Assembly (NCBI RefSeq): GCF_029168945.1
Contig: NC_083605.1
Span: forward strand, 7,881,280 to 7,945,279
Direction: 5' to 3'
DNA: 64,000 bases
DNA from: Cannabis sativa
Lineage: Eukaryota > Streptophyta > Magnoliopsida > Rosales > Cannabaceae
In this document: positions 23,636 to 35,126 of the stretch, piece by piece
Numbering within the stretch: the first letter of the stretch is position 1
How the letters are laid out: each line of letters opens with the position of its first letter
Translations under genes and position numbers: made by a program
The notes under the pieces: model-generated
What the model saw: the letters and a program-made list of their open reading frames with translations, nothing else
What the model was told of the DNA's origin: nothing
Databases searched by the model: none

Positions 23636-24330
23636 GAGCATCTCCAAGGAGAACATCAAATTTGATGTTACACTATCACCAAATTTAGTGTTAAAAATTA
23701 TCTTCTCTCCAACCATAACACCAAAAATTACACTAAAAAATATTTTTTATTATTATATTATTTTTTAATAAAATTAAAAAAATTAATATTATATCAATTG
23801 TTATATTTAAATAATAATTAGTGCATCACTTTTAAATTGAAAATTTAATTTTATTAATATAAAATTAATTTATGGTATTCACATTTAAATTTACACACAA
23901 TAAATTAAAATATACTTTTATAATGTACCCTTCTAAATAAAGAAGTCAAACATATAACATACAGTTTGAATCTTCTTTTCGGCATGTTAAATTTTTTTGA
24001 ATTTTTCAATAACATACCGGATGTGTTAAATAATTATAATGTACATGATCATAAAAAAAATAAACTAAAAAAAATTTCGAATCCAAAACAAGTAAGAGTA
24101 TATCAATGCATTACTTTAAAAAAATATATTGTAATTTTATAAATATAAATAATAATATATATAATTATTAAATATATAAAAAAAAATGAAAAAAAAATGC
24201 AGTGTGCTACAGTGCACTGCATATATGCCGTGCACTGTAGCACAAACGGCAATATGCAGCCGTAGATGCCGTGTCCTTGGAGAAAATCTCACACTAAATA
24301 TAGTGTTTTGATGGCTCCTTGGAGAAGCCC
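23636..24330. mobile_element. Harbinger/Tourist-like MITE
   Basis: The ends are GAGCATCTCCAAGGA and, inverted, GGGCTTCTCCAAGGA (2 mismatches in 15). The flanking duplication is TTA (23633-23635 and 24331-24333), the standard PIF/Harbinger target. It is 695 bp with no transposase. Near 24199-24245 it holds a run of short palindromes (CAGTGTGCTACAGTGCACTG, GTGCACTGTAGCAC). Confidence 0.85.
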
Positions 24331-24333
24331 TTA

Positions 24334-25654
24334 GGATAAATCTCCAAAAGGAGAATAGGGAGATTTGTGTCAGAAAAAATACTTGCACCCCTTGATTACA
24401 TTGACCTTGATGTGTGTGTCGAATGTATCAAAAAGAAAATAGACAAACATTAGGAAGTTAAGTGCCCGCAAGAGTTTTAGTGTCTTACAAATGAGACATA
24501 TTGATATATGTGGTCCATTCCCTACAACTTCTTGAAATGGCAAACCGTATTTTATCACGTTTGTAGACAACTATTCTCATTATGGGTACTTGTACCTTAT
24601 ACATAAAAATCACAAGCCTTGGACATTTTAAGGCCTTCAAAGCCTAAGTTGAAAATCAACTTGGTGAGAAGATTAAAGTTGTGAAGTCTAACTGTAGTGA
24701 ATACTATTGTAGATATGACATATCAAGTGAACATCGTTCATGACCTTTAGCCAAATTCTTAGAGGAATGAAAAATCATCCAGCAAATTGCAATGCTAGGG
24801 CAACCTTGCATGAATAGTGTTGTTGAGAGACGAAACAAAACGCTTAAGGATATGGTAAGCATGATTAATCATTCTTCTTTACCTGAATCACTTTGGGAAA
24901 AGGCACTTAAGACTACAGTCTATATTCTAAATAGAGTACATAGAAAATTGGTAGCTATAACCCCTTACAAACTATAGATAGGCAAAAAAGCCTAGTATTA
25001 AACACTTACACATTTGGGGTTGTCCAGTTGAGCCAATGTCTTTTTAGGCCCCACATGAAAAGAAGCTGGACTTAATTAAGAATATATAGTAAACTACTAT
25101 TTTGTTAGGTATCTTGAAAGGTTGAGGGGTTTTAGGTTTTATGATCCCTCAGTCAAGTCCTTTTTCGAGACAGGAAATGTGAGACTTCTTGAGCATGTTG
25201 TGTTTGAGGGGGATAAAGTAAGAAATGTTGTTTTTTGAAGAGAAATAAATTCTTCTACAAAATATTATTTTTGACAATGATCAATCTATTGACATTGTTA
25301 AGACATATTTGAAGACAACAATTGAGGATTCAACTATGGAACTCCTTATTCAATATCAAGAGGTTGTTCCAAAAGAGCGAACATAAAAACCTCAAGAGGA
25401 AGTGCCACTTAGGCGATTCACTAGAGAGAAAAGAAAAGCAATTTCAAATTATTTTATTGTGTTCCTTAAAGAGCATTCGTTTGACATAAAGACAGTGGAA
25501 GATGATCCAATTAATTTTTAACAAGTCAAAGAAAGTGTTAATTTTCAAAAGTAGATTGATGCTATGAATGATGAGATGAAATCCATGAAGGACAATGACA
25601 CTTAGGATCTTGTCCAGCCGCCAAGGGTTTTATACAAAAGAAAGGCATTGATTA
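24334..25654 (+). pseudogene. Old copia gag-pol, part C: integrase to RT start
   Basis: Many stops and frameshifts, but the order of copia landmarks is clear. These are RHIDICGPFP, then GKPYFITFVDNYSHYGYLYL, a relic of the integrase catalytic core. Then come [14 protein letters not shown] and [19 protein letters not shown]. The chromodomain-side segment and a decayed start of the reverse transcriptase near 25560-25654 follow. The last five bases, GATTA, are the left target duplication of the younger copia; the RT frame resumes at 59065. Confidence 0.88.
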
Positions 25655-25708
25655 TGTTGGCTTTTATGCCCTAAATAAAACTCCATTTCAATGTAATCTA
25701 TTTTATTT
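25655..25708 (+). mobile_element. 5' LTR of the younger copia, first piece
   Basis: It begins TGTTGGCTTTTATGCCC, matching the 3' LTR start at 57226 (TGTTGGGTTTTATGCCC). It stops at the LINE insertion site; the last 15 bases, TAATCTATTTTATTT, are the LINE target duplication. Confidence 0.95.
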
Positions 25709-25819
25709 TATTTTTTTATTTATTTTTTTTTTTTGATGAATCAGAAGATTTCATTGCACAAAACTTTTATTTACATCCTAAAAGCACCAACATTGGCCTC
25801 AATAAATCTATACAATTAT

Positions 25820-28800
25820 TTACAAATTATCAAACCAATCTCTATCTTTGATTTTCACTTTTTGAGGCAACACAAGCATTGTTCTAGTTTTAACCACCTG
25901 CTGTAGCCGCTGGATTAATTCCTCAACTTTGGGGACTTTCTTTTGCCAAATGAGCTCATTCCTTGCCTTCCAAATCAAGTATACAAGTGCTGCAATACTT
26001 GAAGCTTTGACATTTTTCCTGAATTTAGTTTGCTTAACTGTTTTGAGAACTGCCTGCAATGTATCGGCCTGAGTTCTCCACTGCAGCCATTTCTTCACCT
26101 GCACCAGACAATGCTGGGAGAAAACACACCTGAAGAACAGGTGTTCAGTTGTTTCATCATCACTGTTGCAGAAGCTGCAGACTGGAGAGTCTATTACACT
26201 AAACCTGCATAAACGTTCTCTGGTTTTCAGCCTCTGCTGAATGGCTAACCAGGTGAGAAAACTGTGTTTCGGGGTGTTGATTCTAGCCCAAACCTCATTA
26301 CACCAGTCCACCTTTTCATGCTCTTGAACCAGTACCCTATAACCTGTTGCAATCTTATACTCTTCATTTGAGAATTCCTCATGGTTCAAAGATTGCTTCA
26401 CTAACTCTTTGATAGACACCAATTTTCTCCAATACCAACTACTACCTTGGGGAGCCTTGTACTCCCACCAATTATGATTTTTTATATATACACAATGCAC
26501 CCATTTCACCCAAAGATTATCCTTTTTATTAGCTACAGCCCATATGTGTTTAAACATGGCAGCTATATTCCAATGAGCAATGTTCAAAAGACCAAGCCCA
26601 CCTTCTTTTTTCGGGTAGCACAACTTTTCCCAACCAACAGCTCCAGCTCCTTCCATTAAGCTCTTCCCTGTCCACAAGAAGGATCTACAAATTCCTTCTA
26701 TTTCTTTAATGACTTTTTTAGGGAGAACCATGATTTGACTCCAATACATATGAATTGTACTAAGCACAGAGTTAACCAACACCAATCTCCCAGCATATGA
26801 CAAATTTCGGGTTGCCCATACCTGTATTCTTTTAGTTATTTTTTGAGCAAGTGTGACACAATCCGAGGCTGCAATTCTCCTTGCACATATGGGAACTCCC
26901 AAATACTTGAAAGGAGCATCCTGCCTCGAGAATCCTGTCATGTCCAGCACCCTTTTAATCTCGCATTCCTCCATTCCACTGAAAAAAAACAGCAGACTTA
27001 CCCTTGTTTGGCGTTAAACCAGAAGTGTTTGTGAATAATTTGAGCCCTTGCATCAACAAATAGACACTTTTAAAGTCTCCCCTACAAAACAACAGCACAT
27101 CATCCGCAAAACTAAGATGATTTAGCTTCATTTCTACACTTCTCTCATGATACCCGAAATCTGTTTTCCTTCCAATCTTGCTCATAATTCGGCTTAGATA
27201 TTCCATGCCCAAGACAAAAAGCAAAGGGGACATTGGATCTCCTTGCCTCAAACCCCTTTTTGCTTCAAAGAATCCATGCATGGATCCATTGAACATTAAG
27301 GAGTATCTAGGCGTTCGGATACAAGTCATGATCAAACTAATGAATTTCTCCGGGAATTCAAAAGCATGTAACATTTCTTCCAAAAACTCCCAATCCATTG
27401 TGTCATACGCCTTTTGAAGATCAAGCTTGATCATACAATTAGGCTTAGAATCCTTCCTACCATAATTCCTAATTAGATCTTGGCAAATCATGATGTTATG
27501 AGCTATATACCTGCCTTTAATAAATCCTCCCTGGTTTAGAGAGACTAATTCAGGCAAGATGTGTTTAAGTCTAGAACAAATCAACTTGGTAGCCACCTTA
27601 TATAGCACATTACAACAAGATATAGGCCGAAAATCACTCACCTTATTCGGGCATTTCATTTTAGGAATCAAGGTAATGATAGTTGAGTTAATTTCTTTTA
27701 GCAGATTACCTGACTTCAAGAAGGAGGCTATTGCTTCACAAGTTTCACCCCCAACCAGATCCCAGTTATCTTGAAAAAAGTAACTCCCAAAACCATCTGG
27801 CCCCGGACTCTTCACCCCAGGAATGCTAAACATAGCTTCTTTAATTTCCTCATTGGAAAAATCTGCCATCAAGGTTGCAGCATGTGTAGGTGTTATCAAT
27901 GGTCCCTCCTTCATGACTGAATTTTTAACCGTCGTCCTGCCTACCATGCTTGTCCCCAATAGATCTTTGTAGTAATCTAGGAAAGCCTGAGTAATCTTCT
28001 CTTGTTCATCTACTCTTTCACCTTGAGCATTGACAATGGATAGGATTCTATTTTGCCTTGTTCGGTCCTTGATACTCGAATGGAAAACAGATGTGTTGGA
28101 ATCCCCATTTTTAATCCAAATGGCCTTGGATTTTTGTTGCAGAAAAGAGATTAGTGCTTTATGTTTTCCAGCATACTGCTCACGAACTGCTTTCTCTTGC
28201 TGCATTAATGTTTCATTTAACGGGTCCAGGTTCAGTCTTCGTTGACACTCAGTCAATAGCTCCTTCACCCTCATTTCTTCTCCCTGTATATCAGCAAAAC
28301 CAGACTTGTTAATTGCTGCTAAAACAGGTTTGAGACGCTTCAGTTTAGTGACTAGTTGATACATTTTAGTTCCCACAACCGATCCCTTCCAACTATCCCC
28401 GACTTGCCTTTGGTAATTAGGAGAACTCGACCACATTCGAAAATATTTAAACGGTTTCCTACCACTTGGAATTGATGGGTAAACCGTCAATATTACGGGG
28501 GTGTGATCGAAGAGTTCCTCCTGCAAAAATAGTGCCTCAGCAATCAGATATAAATTCAGCCAACTAGGATTTGCCATAACTCTATCAATCTTAGAGTATA
28601 TTCTATCATCTCCTTGTTGTCTATTATTCCAAGTAAAAAAATTCCTGCCATATTTCACATCTTCTAATTGGCACCTGATTGTACACTCCCGAAAAGCTGT
28701 TGGTGTAAAATGTGCTCTCTTCCCAATTCTTTCTCACTTCTCAAGAATATCATTGAAATCCCCAAGCACTACCCATGGTTCATTAGATCTCAAACCCTCT

Positions 28801-29174
28801 AATTCTTTCCAAAGAAGCCTCCTATCCTCTTCCTTGTTAAAACCATAAATAAAAGAAACAAGAAACTTGTTCCTATTATCCATGGTTGTAACCGAAAGAT
28901 GAATTATTTGGCTTGAGCAAAAAAGTATGTCAACTATGTAACTCAAAGGATTCCATGCTACTAAAATCCGCCCCCCTTTATGCCAAGCATTATTTGCCGT
29001 AAAACACCAATTGGAAAACATTCTAACATATAAGGCTCCAAGACTCGAAGCCTTAACTCTCGTCTCAAGGAGACCAACCAAACCAACATTATTTTTAGCA
29101 ATAAATTGCTTAACATCCATTTGCTTGTGTTGATTGTTGATTCCCCGGACATTCCAACTTAGAATCCTATCCAT
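25820..29174 (-). pseudogene. LINE ORF2: endonuclease, reverse transcriptase, zf-RVT
   Basis: The polyprotein starts at 29174. The N-terminal AP-like endonuclease is clear: SWNVRGINNQ, LLETRVK and VLGDFNDIL. A TGA at 28734-28736 interrupts it just after FNDILEK; the frame then continues in register. The RT includes [52 protein letters not shown] and the catalytic FADD in [10 protein letters not shown] (about 27101-27121). A one-base shift in an eight-base A/T run near 26980-26990 moves the frame into the last segment (25820-26974). That segment carries the post-RT region and the zinc motif CSFCNSDDETTEHLFFRC, and ends DWFDNL. Two lesions in about 1,110 codons make the copy inactive but recent. 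Confidence 0.94.
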
Positions 29175-30432
29175 TGTTTAAAGGAGGTTCTCCCCCTCCT
29201 CTAGTTAATATCTCTTCATGCACTTCTTCAGTCACCCGATCCTCTTCCTTCTGCAATTCATATTCTTCCTCATTCTGTAAAGCAGTATACTGGTTCGAGA
29301 TAGATGCTTCAGCAGGAGCTTGCTGATTTTTAAGCTTCCAACCCTTCACCACTTGCTGAAACCCATCTGCATCTTCCATAGGCAGTTCAGTCACTTGTTT
29401 CTTCACCCCTTTCACCACCCATTCTTGCTTTTTTGCCTCCTTCTTCCTACAATCATCCGAACTATGTCCCATTCCTTTGCAATGTTTGCACAGAATAGGC
29501 TTCCACTCATAATTGACAACCACAGACACATCATTACCAAACTCATTCTCAAAATAGACCAGGCCAGGAAACTCTTGCTCCATTGAAACTTCAATAAGGA
29601 TTCTAGGAAAAAGTAGCTTATCCCTTTCCCTAGTAACCTCATCAACCATAATAGGTTTTCCTAGCTGCCCAACTATTTTAAACAATGATTTCTGCCCCCA
29701 ATACTTCAACTCTAAGTCCTCTAGCTGAATCCAAATAGGAATGGTTCTAATATCCTCTTTCTTAACATTACAATTAGGATCCCAAGCCTTCATAATGACA
29801 GGCCTCTTGTTAAAGAAGATATAACCCCCAGCAAGAATATCATCTCTATCTTTAATACTAGTAAATCTAATGAGAAAAACACCATAAGAGACCATACCTA
29901 TCTTATCCACTTTGTCCTTCCAGATCCGTCGTGCAAAGCCTTCCAGAACTGCAAGGGGTGGATTCGCACCAAGAACGTAACAGACAATAGCCGATTTCCA
30001 GTATGCAACCTCCTCCTCTATGTCATCCATTGTTATCTTCACTTTCTCCTCTCTGTTTGAACTCTGAAAAGCTGAATCTAGGTTGCGCATCACTGGCTCT
30101 GCTCGAAGAACCGGAGGTGTAGGTTGAATTCCTTTCGAGATAGAGTTTTGACATTCCTTATTAGCAGCTAAGAAATAGCAAAAATCTGCAGCTACCTCAT
30201 CTTGTCTCTTTAACATTCTCAACGATGACTCCGGTGAAAGGGGCGGCTGTTCATACCCAGCAACTCCTACTCTGTCATCTTCATCATCCGAAATTTCAAC
30301 TGGTTCAACCCCAAGAATTTCCTCCATGGATTTAGTTTTCTTTACATCAGCAGTCGAATTCGGACCTTTCTTCTTATTCTTCTTGTTCGAGATTTGCGAT
30401 TTCCCCACATTCTTGGACCTTGTTTTCGCCAT
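29167..30432 (-). CDS. LINE ORF1: nucleic-acid-binding protein with CCHC knuckle
   Basis: An intact 421-codon frame. It starts with a basic segment (KTRSKNVGKSQISNKKNKKK). A DUF4283-like region typical of plant LINE ORF1 proteins covers roughly residues 135-290 (WKSAIVCYVLGANPP to LLFPRILIEV). A single CCHC zinc knuckle, CKHCKGMGHSSDDC, lies near residue 315. The C-terminus is acidic. By family analogy it binds the element RNA and escorts it to the target. The stop TAG is inside the 8-nt overlap ATGGATAG with the ORF2 start. No lesion is visible. Confidence 0.93.
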   Translation of the reverse strand: MAKTRSKNVGKSQISNKKNKKKGPNSTADVKKTKSMEEILGVEPVEISDDEDDRVGVAGYEQPPLSPESSLRMLKRQDEVAADFCYFLAANKECQNSISKGIQPTPPVLRAEPVMRNLDSAFQSSNREEKVKITMDDIEEEVAYWKSAIVCYVLGANPPLAVLEGFARRIWKDKVDKIGMVSYGVFLIRFTSIKDRDDILAGGYIFFNKRPVIMKAWDPNCNVKKEDIRTIPIWIQLEDLELKYWGQKSLFKIVGQLGKPIMVDEVTRERDKLLFPRILIEVSMEQEFPGLVYFENEFGNDVSVVVNYEWKPILCKHCKGMGHSSDDCRKKEAKKQEWVVKGVKKQVTELPMEDADGFQQVVKGWKLKNQQAPAEASISNQYTALQNEEEYELQKEEDRVTEEVHEEILTRGGGEPPLNNG

Positions 30433-30479
30433 GGCACCAACTCAGAGAGTTGCAAGGAGCGAAGAGAGAGAGAAAATCT

Positions 30480-30494
30480 TAATCTATTTTATTT
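30480..30494 (+). repeat. Right copy of the LINE target-site duplication
   Basis: TAATCTATTTTATTT repeats 25694-25708 and re-enters the LTR sequence (TTTAACATCAATAA), as in the intact 3' LTR. Confidence 0.95.
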
Positions 30495-32332
30495 AACATC
30501 AATAAAGAAACAGAAGTATTTTTTATTCATTTGTGTATGTTTTGGTTCACTTAATCAATTGCTTGTCTATTTGATTTATAAATTCATCTTAAACCCTTTT
30601 CACATACTTGATCCTGTTTATTGTGTTGTCATCACTTTGGAAAGTAAACATGACTATGTGAATAAAGTTTCCTAGATTTATCAGACACAGGGTTTTACTG
30701 ATATGCTAATCTACAACAAGAGTTTACTTGCATTTGGAGAAATGCTATGTTCTTTCCAGAACATTGGTTAAAGTAAAGCTCAGGTTGGATGCATGGAGTA
30801 TGCATCGGAAGGGAGCGATATTGAACTTTGACTTAGATTTATTAAACTTACTGTAAAATCTATTCAAGTTAATATCGCCTAGTTGATCCTAGATCAAATG
30901 TTCTTAATCCTGTTATGATTAGGCTCAATCTTGAAAGGCTATTCGTGTTCTTTGATTTGTTAGTTAAGCCTACTTTTAGGTCAGCGTGATACGTACATTT
31001 TGGGAACACGGTAGTGCAATTGAGTGGGAGCGCTAACATAAACATGGAATCTATAGCTTCTATCTGGCGAATAGTAAGCAAAGGATGATCTCCTTTGAGC
31101 TTGACCAAACGAACATAAATGGTGGAGTAATCATTTCACATAAGCTGAAATATCATTTATACGGGATCAAGTGTTTTAAGGATAAAATACATAGTAGGGT
31201 GTTACGGTAATCTAATCCCTTTACAGTGTAGATCATTCATATAGAGGATCATTGATCAAATTAGGATTATAACAATGGATAACTAATGATGTGTCTATAT
31301 GGTGGAACATATAGAGCAATCTATATTCTGAGAGTGCAATTCTAAGTTCTATGCGTGGATTCAACGAAGAATTAATAAGTTAGTGAATTTTAGTGATAAA
31401 TTCTTGATCTACTTATTGGAAGCTCGGTTATATAGACCCATGGTCCCCACTCTAGTTGAGATAATATTGCTTGTAAGACTCATGTAATTGGTTTTGATTA
31501 ATCGATTATAATTCTCAAATTAGACTATGTCTATTTGTGAATTTTTCACTAAGTAAGGGCGAAATTGTAAAGAAAGAGTTATTAGGGGCATATTTGTTAA
31601 TTATGATACTTTGTATGGTTCAATTAATAAATATGATAAATGACAATATTATTTAATAATTATTTATAGTTATTAAATAGTTAGAATTGGCATTTAAATG
31701 GTTGAATTAGAAAATTGGCGTTTTTGAGAAAATCAGATACAAAAGTGATAAAACTGCAAAATTGTAAAAAGTGAGGCCCAAATCCAATAAGCCATGGCCG
31801 GCCACTTTTATAGGGTTTTACCTCTGATATTTTCATTATTTTAATGCAAAATAATTCAAACCTAACCCTAGTGGAATGCTATAAATAGGTAGTGAAGGCT
31901 TTAGGAAAATTACACTTTTCATTCAGAAAAACTTGAGCCTCTCTCTCTACCTTTGGCCGCCCCTCTCTCTCTCTCTCTCTTCTTTCTTATTATTTTGAAA
32001 CTTCTTAGTGATTAGAGTAGTGCCCACACACAGCAAGCAATACCTCAATCATAGTGAGGAAGATCGTAAAGAAAGATTTTTAGCAAAAGGAGTTTCAGCA
32101 TCAAAGATTCAGAGAAAGAGATCCAGGTTCAGATCTTGATAATATTCTGCGACAGAAAGGATACAAGGGTTAGAGATCTGAACGGAAGCAGTCATTTAGT
32201 TCCGCTGCACCTAATGTAAGGTTTCCTAAACTTTATATGTGTTTATTTCATCGTTTTAGAAAGTTCATATTTAGGGTGTTAATCAACATACTTGTGAGTA
32301 GATCTAAGATCCTGGTAAAATAATTTCCAACA
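30495..32332 (+). mobile_element. 5' LTR of the younger copia, second piece
   Basis: This matches the 3' LTR (57226-59064) almost throughout. It has a TATA box CTATAAATAGG at 31879-31889, a CT-rich tract near 31951-31982, and ends CCAACA. It keeps 50 bp (about 31185-31234) that are absent from the 3' LTR. Reading frames here, such as 30869-31108, are duplicated in the 3' LTR at 57654-57893 and are not genes. Confidence 0.95.
31879..31889 (+). promoter_or_regulatory. TATA box of the younger copia 5' LTR
   Basis: CTATAAATAGG is in the position expected for the LTR promoter, about 440 bp before the LTR end. The identical motif is at 58614-58624 in the 3' LTR. Confidence 0.75.
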
Positions 32333-32334
32333 AC

Positions 32335-32347
32335 TGGCCTCAGAGCC
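32335..32347 (+). other. Primer-binding site (initiator Met tRNA type)
   Basis: TGGCCTCAGAGCC follows the LTR end by two bases and matches the common plant copia site TGGTATCAGAGCC at all but two positions. Confidence 0.8.
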
Positions 32348-35126
32348 ATGGTAATTGATTTGCTTGCAAGAAATTTGGACTTTAAAACGATTGTTTGAGG
32401 TTTTGGATGGTATCATGTTGTATTGAGTGTTATTTGATGATTGATTGATGTTTGTGAATTTTCATGAAAAATAATTGTATATCTGTTTCTGGAATTATTT
32501 TTATTGGATAGTATGGAAAAAATTAAGCAAGTTACTTTTTTATAGAACTCAATTTCGATTTAATTTGAATTAGTTATGATTTTTTGAAGTTTTGAAAAAA
32601 TCGGGGTTGAGCTGAAGGCCTCCTGCGCGCGCGGATTTCATGGAAATCCTCCAGCCGCCAAGCTTTCTTGCCCAGATCACCCTTGCACGCGCGCGGACGG
32701 GTATACAGCTTGCAATTTTTTTATTTTTCTTCGTTTTTTCATGCTTTTTCATGGAATTAACTTTCGATTTTTCGTGTAGTTCTGTATTTATACATTTACT
32801 ATTCCTAATTCAATTCTAATTATCATAATTAATTTATTTAATATTTTTTAAATTTAATTCATGGTATTAGTGTAATTTAAATTTGAAATAGTCAATATCT
32901 ATCTTTTTTGCTTAATTATCTATCTTATTTTTAAATTTGATTATATCTTATCTTATTTAAGGTCAGATTTTAAATTTTTAAATTAATTTTTTTTTTAAAT
33001 AATTTGACCTTATTTAAATTTAAAATAAGATAACTATAATCATGTAATTTTAAATAGATGTAAGATATTTTGCTAACTTTTAAATTTTGTTATTTTATTT
33101 ATTTAAATTACATTTAAAATCTGAAAAAGATATTCATTTATCTTTTTCAATTTTTTATTTAATTTTTATTTATAAAATAACATTTAATTTTTAAAAGTAG
33201 TTAGCAAATTTTGAAATGATATTTAGGTTGGTTGAAACCTAATTTTTCAAAATTGTAGGTTTAATTTTAAATATTTTTTTTAATTTCGAATTTTAAATAT
33301 TTTTTAAATTTTTTAAATTTTTCGAAAATAATTTTTTTTATTTATTTAATTAATTTTTTTTCGAAATTATTTATTTAAAATTAAATAAATCCTACATCCA
33401 ACTATCCAGCTAACCTTGTTGCAGGAGTATGTGTTTTAGCTTATTTGTAAGTTTTTAAAACCTATTATTGCTTGATTGCAAATAGCCATGGTTAACTTGT
33501 TGACAGATCCAATGATCTGATTTTAACTCATGGCTCCCTTGGTCAAGTAAATAATTTGTAACAGGTATATTTACAATCTTCTTTCATCTGTGTATGACCT
33601 AGCAACATGATAGGACCCATCCAAAGTGTGCCTGTGTGAGCCTATGTGTTTAATTTCATTATAGATGCATATAGGTTGTTGTTGCTAAATAAAATGTCAT
33701 AGTTCTTGATAAATTTTATTTAGGCCCATTTAGTTTTTGGGCCTATTTAATTAATAACAGTTGTTTATTTTAAGGTTAAATTCCTCTCTTTTGGGCCTTG
33801 TGTGAGAGTTGGGAGCCATAGTAGTGGGTACGACATACTGAACCCAGCACCCCCTCACATGAACCACCCAAATTGTGAAGGCCCATTTGCCTGATTTGAA
33901 TAACTGTACTAGGTTAATTAAATTAGTTTAACCTAATAAAATTAATTAGCAACATAATTAATTTCATTTATTTTGAAATTAATTTAAGAAAACCATAGTT
34001 TAAAGAATTTTATATTCTAAGCTAAACTATATGTATTTTCTTGTATTTAATTAAATATAGAATTATAACCATCTAGATTCTTTCTGAAGCTTAATTTAAA
34101 TTTTTCATTAAATATTCCTATTTAAGTTGATATTTAGTTATCTACAACTAACCAACTTAAATCTGAATCTTTTTTGGATTTAAAATTTCAAAATTAAGTT
34201 GAGGAATTTTAGGTATTGGTTTTTAAGATTCTTTAGATATATTTTTTTTTTAAGTTAATATCTTTTTGAATATTAACTTAAAATGGAATATTTTCAAATT
34301 AAGTGGTTACAACTTAATTTAATTAAATCTGATTTGAAAGATATTTAAGTTGATTCTTTTTTAGATTCTTCTAAAACAACTTAAACAAGATACTTTCAAA
34401 TTTGTTCCATTATATTCGAATTTATTTTTCGAATTAAATAATAATTGAAATTTAATTAAAGTTGATTTTTTATTTAAACCAACTTTCATTTGTAATTTTT
34501 CATTATTATAATATGGAACTTGTTCGATATTTATTTTTCGAATTAAATAATAATAATTGAAAATTGATTAAAGTTGATTTTTTATTTAAACCAACTTTAA
34601 TTTGTAATTTTTCATTATTATAATATCGAATAAAATGATTATACAAAATACATATTTTTTTAAAATAATGAGCTTTTAATCAAGAGATATTTGATCTCCA
34701 TTGTTGGTTTTACATCGCGTTTGTTTTAGTGAGTAATCCTACCTAATGAAGGAACGTTCATTAGCAATTTTGTACCGTTTAATCTCGAAAGATAAGTAGT
34801 TTGTAAGTGTTTTGTATGGTATGGATCACCCTAATGGTGGCGACCATACTTGACTTACAAATTATGAAACAATGGTGGAAGCTCATAAGATAGAATTGCC
34901 TTGACTCTCGCCTAAACGGGACAACGCTGAATTCCAATCTTGATCGAATAAAAGGTTGCTAGAATGGTTATCATTTTAGATGAGTTGACAACTCTATTCA
35001 ATGGATGATGCTTTGACTCTCGCCTAAACGGGACACTGTATCAGTTTTTTGAAAGACCTTGGAAAATAAACTATGTTAGATTTAGTATTTCTATAACATA
35101 TGTCATTACTTGTTATTTTCTGAACT
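32348..35126 (+). other. Long non-coding leader of the younger copia
   Basis: About 2.8 kb of AT-rich sequence without a usable reading frame. It contains two copies of TTGACTCTCGCCTAAACGGG (about 34901 and 35009). It also has an imperfect direct repeat (AATTTAATTAAAGTTGATTT and its near copy) near 34436-34630. The N-terminal part of a typical copia Gag is not found here. Confidence 0.7.

Larger units (their letters stand above)
25709..30479 (-). mobile_element. Nearly complete LINE (L1 type) inserted in an LTR
   Basis: A 4.77-kb minus-strand element. The 15-bp duplication TAATCTATTTTATTT is at 25694-25708 and 30480-30494. The 3' A-rich tail appears as T-rich sequence at 25709-25734. It has two overlapping open reading frames: ORF1 (29167-30432), then ORF2 from 29174 downward. 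There is only one in-frame stop and one single-base frameshift in ORF2, so it is the least decayed LINE in the window. There is no RNase H. The decayed LINE at 15.1-18.3 kb belongs to the same or a sister family. Confidence 0.96.

Noticed and set aside
29320..29645. Open frames on both strands overlapping LINE ORF1
   Set aside because: Shadows of the ORF1 frame, which alone has the zinc knuckle and normal protein composition.
30869..31108. 79-codon frame in the 5' LTR, with a matching one at 57654-57893
   Set aside because: The match exists because the LTRs are copies of each other; it is not evidence of a gene.
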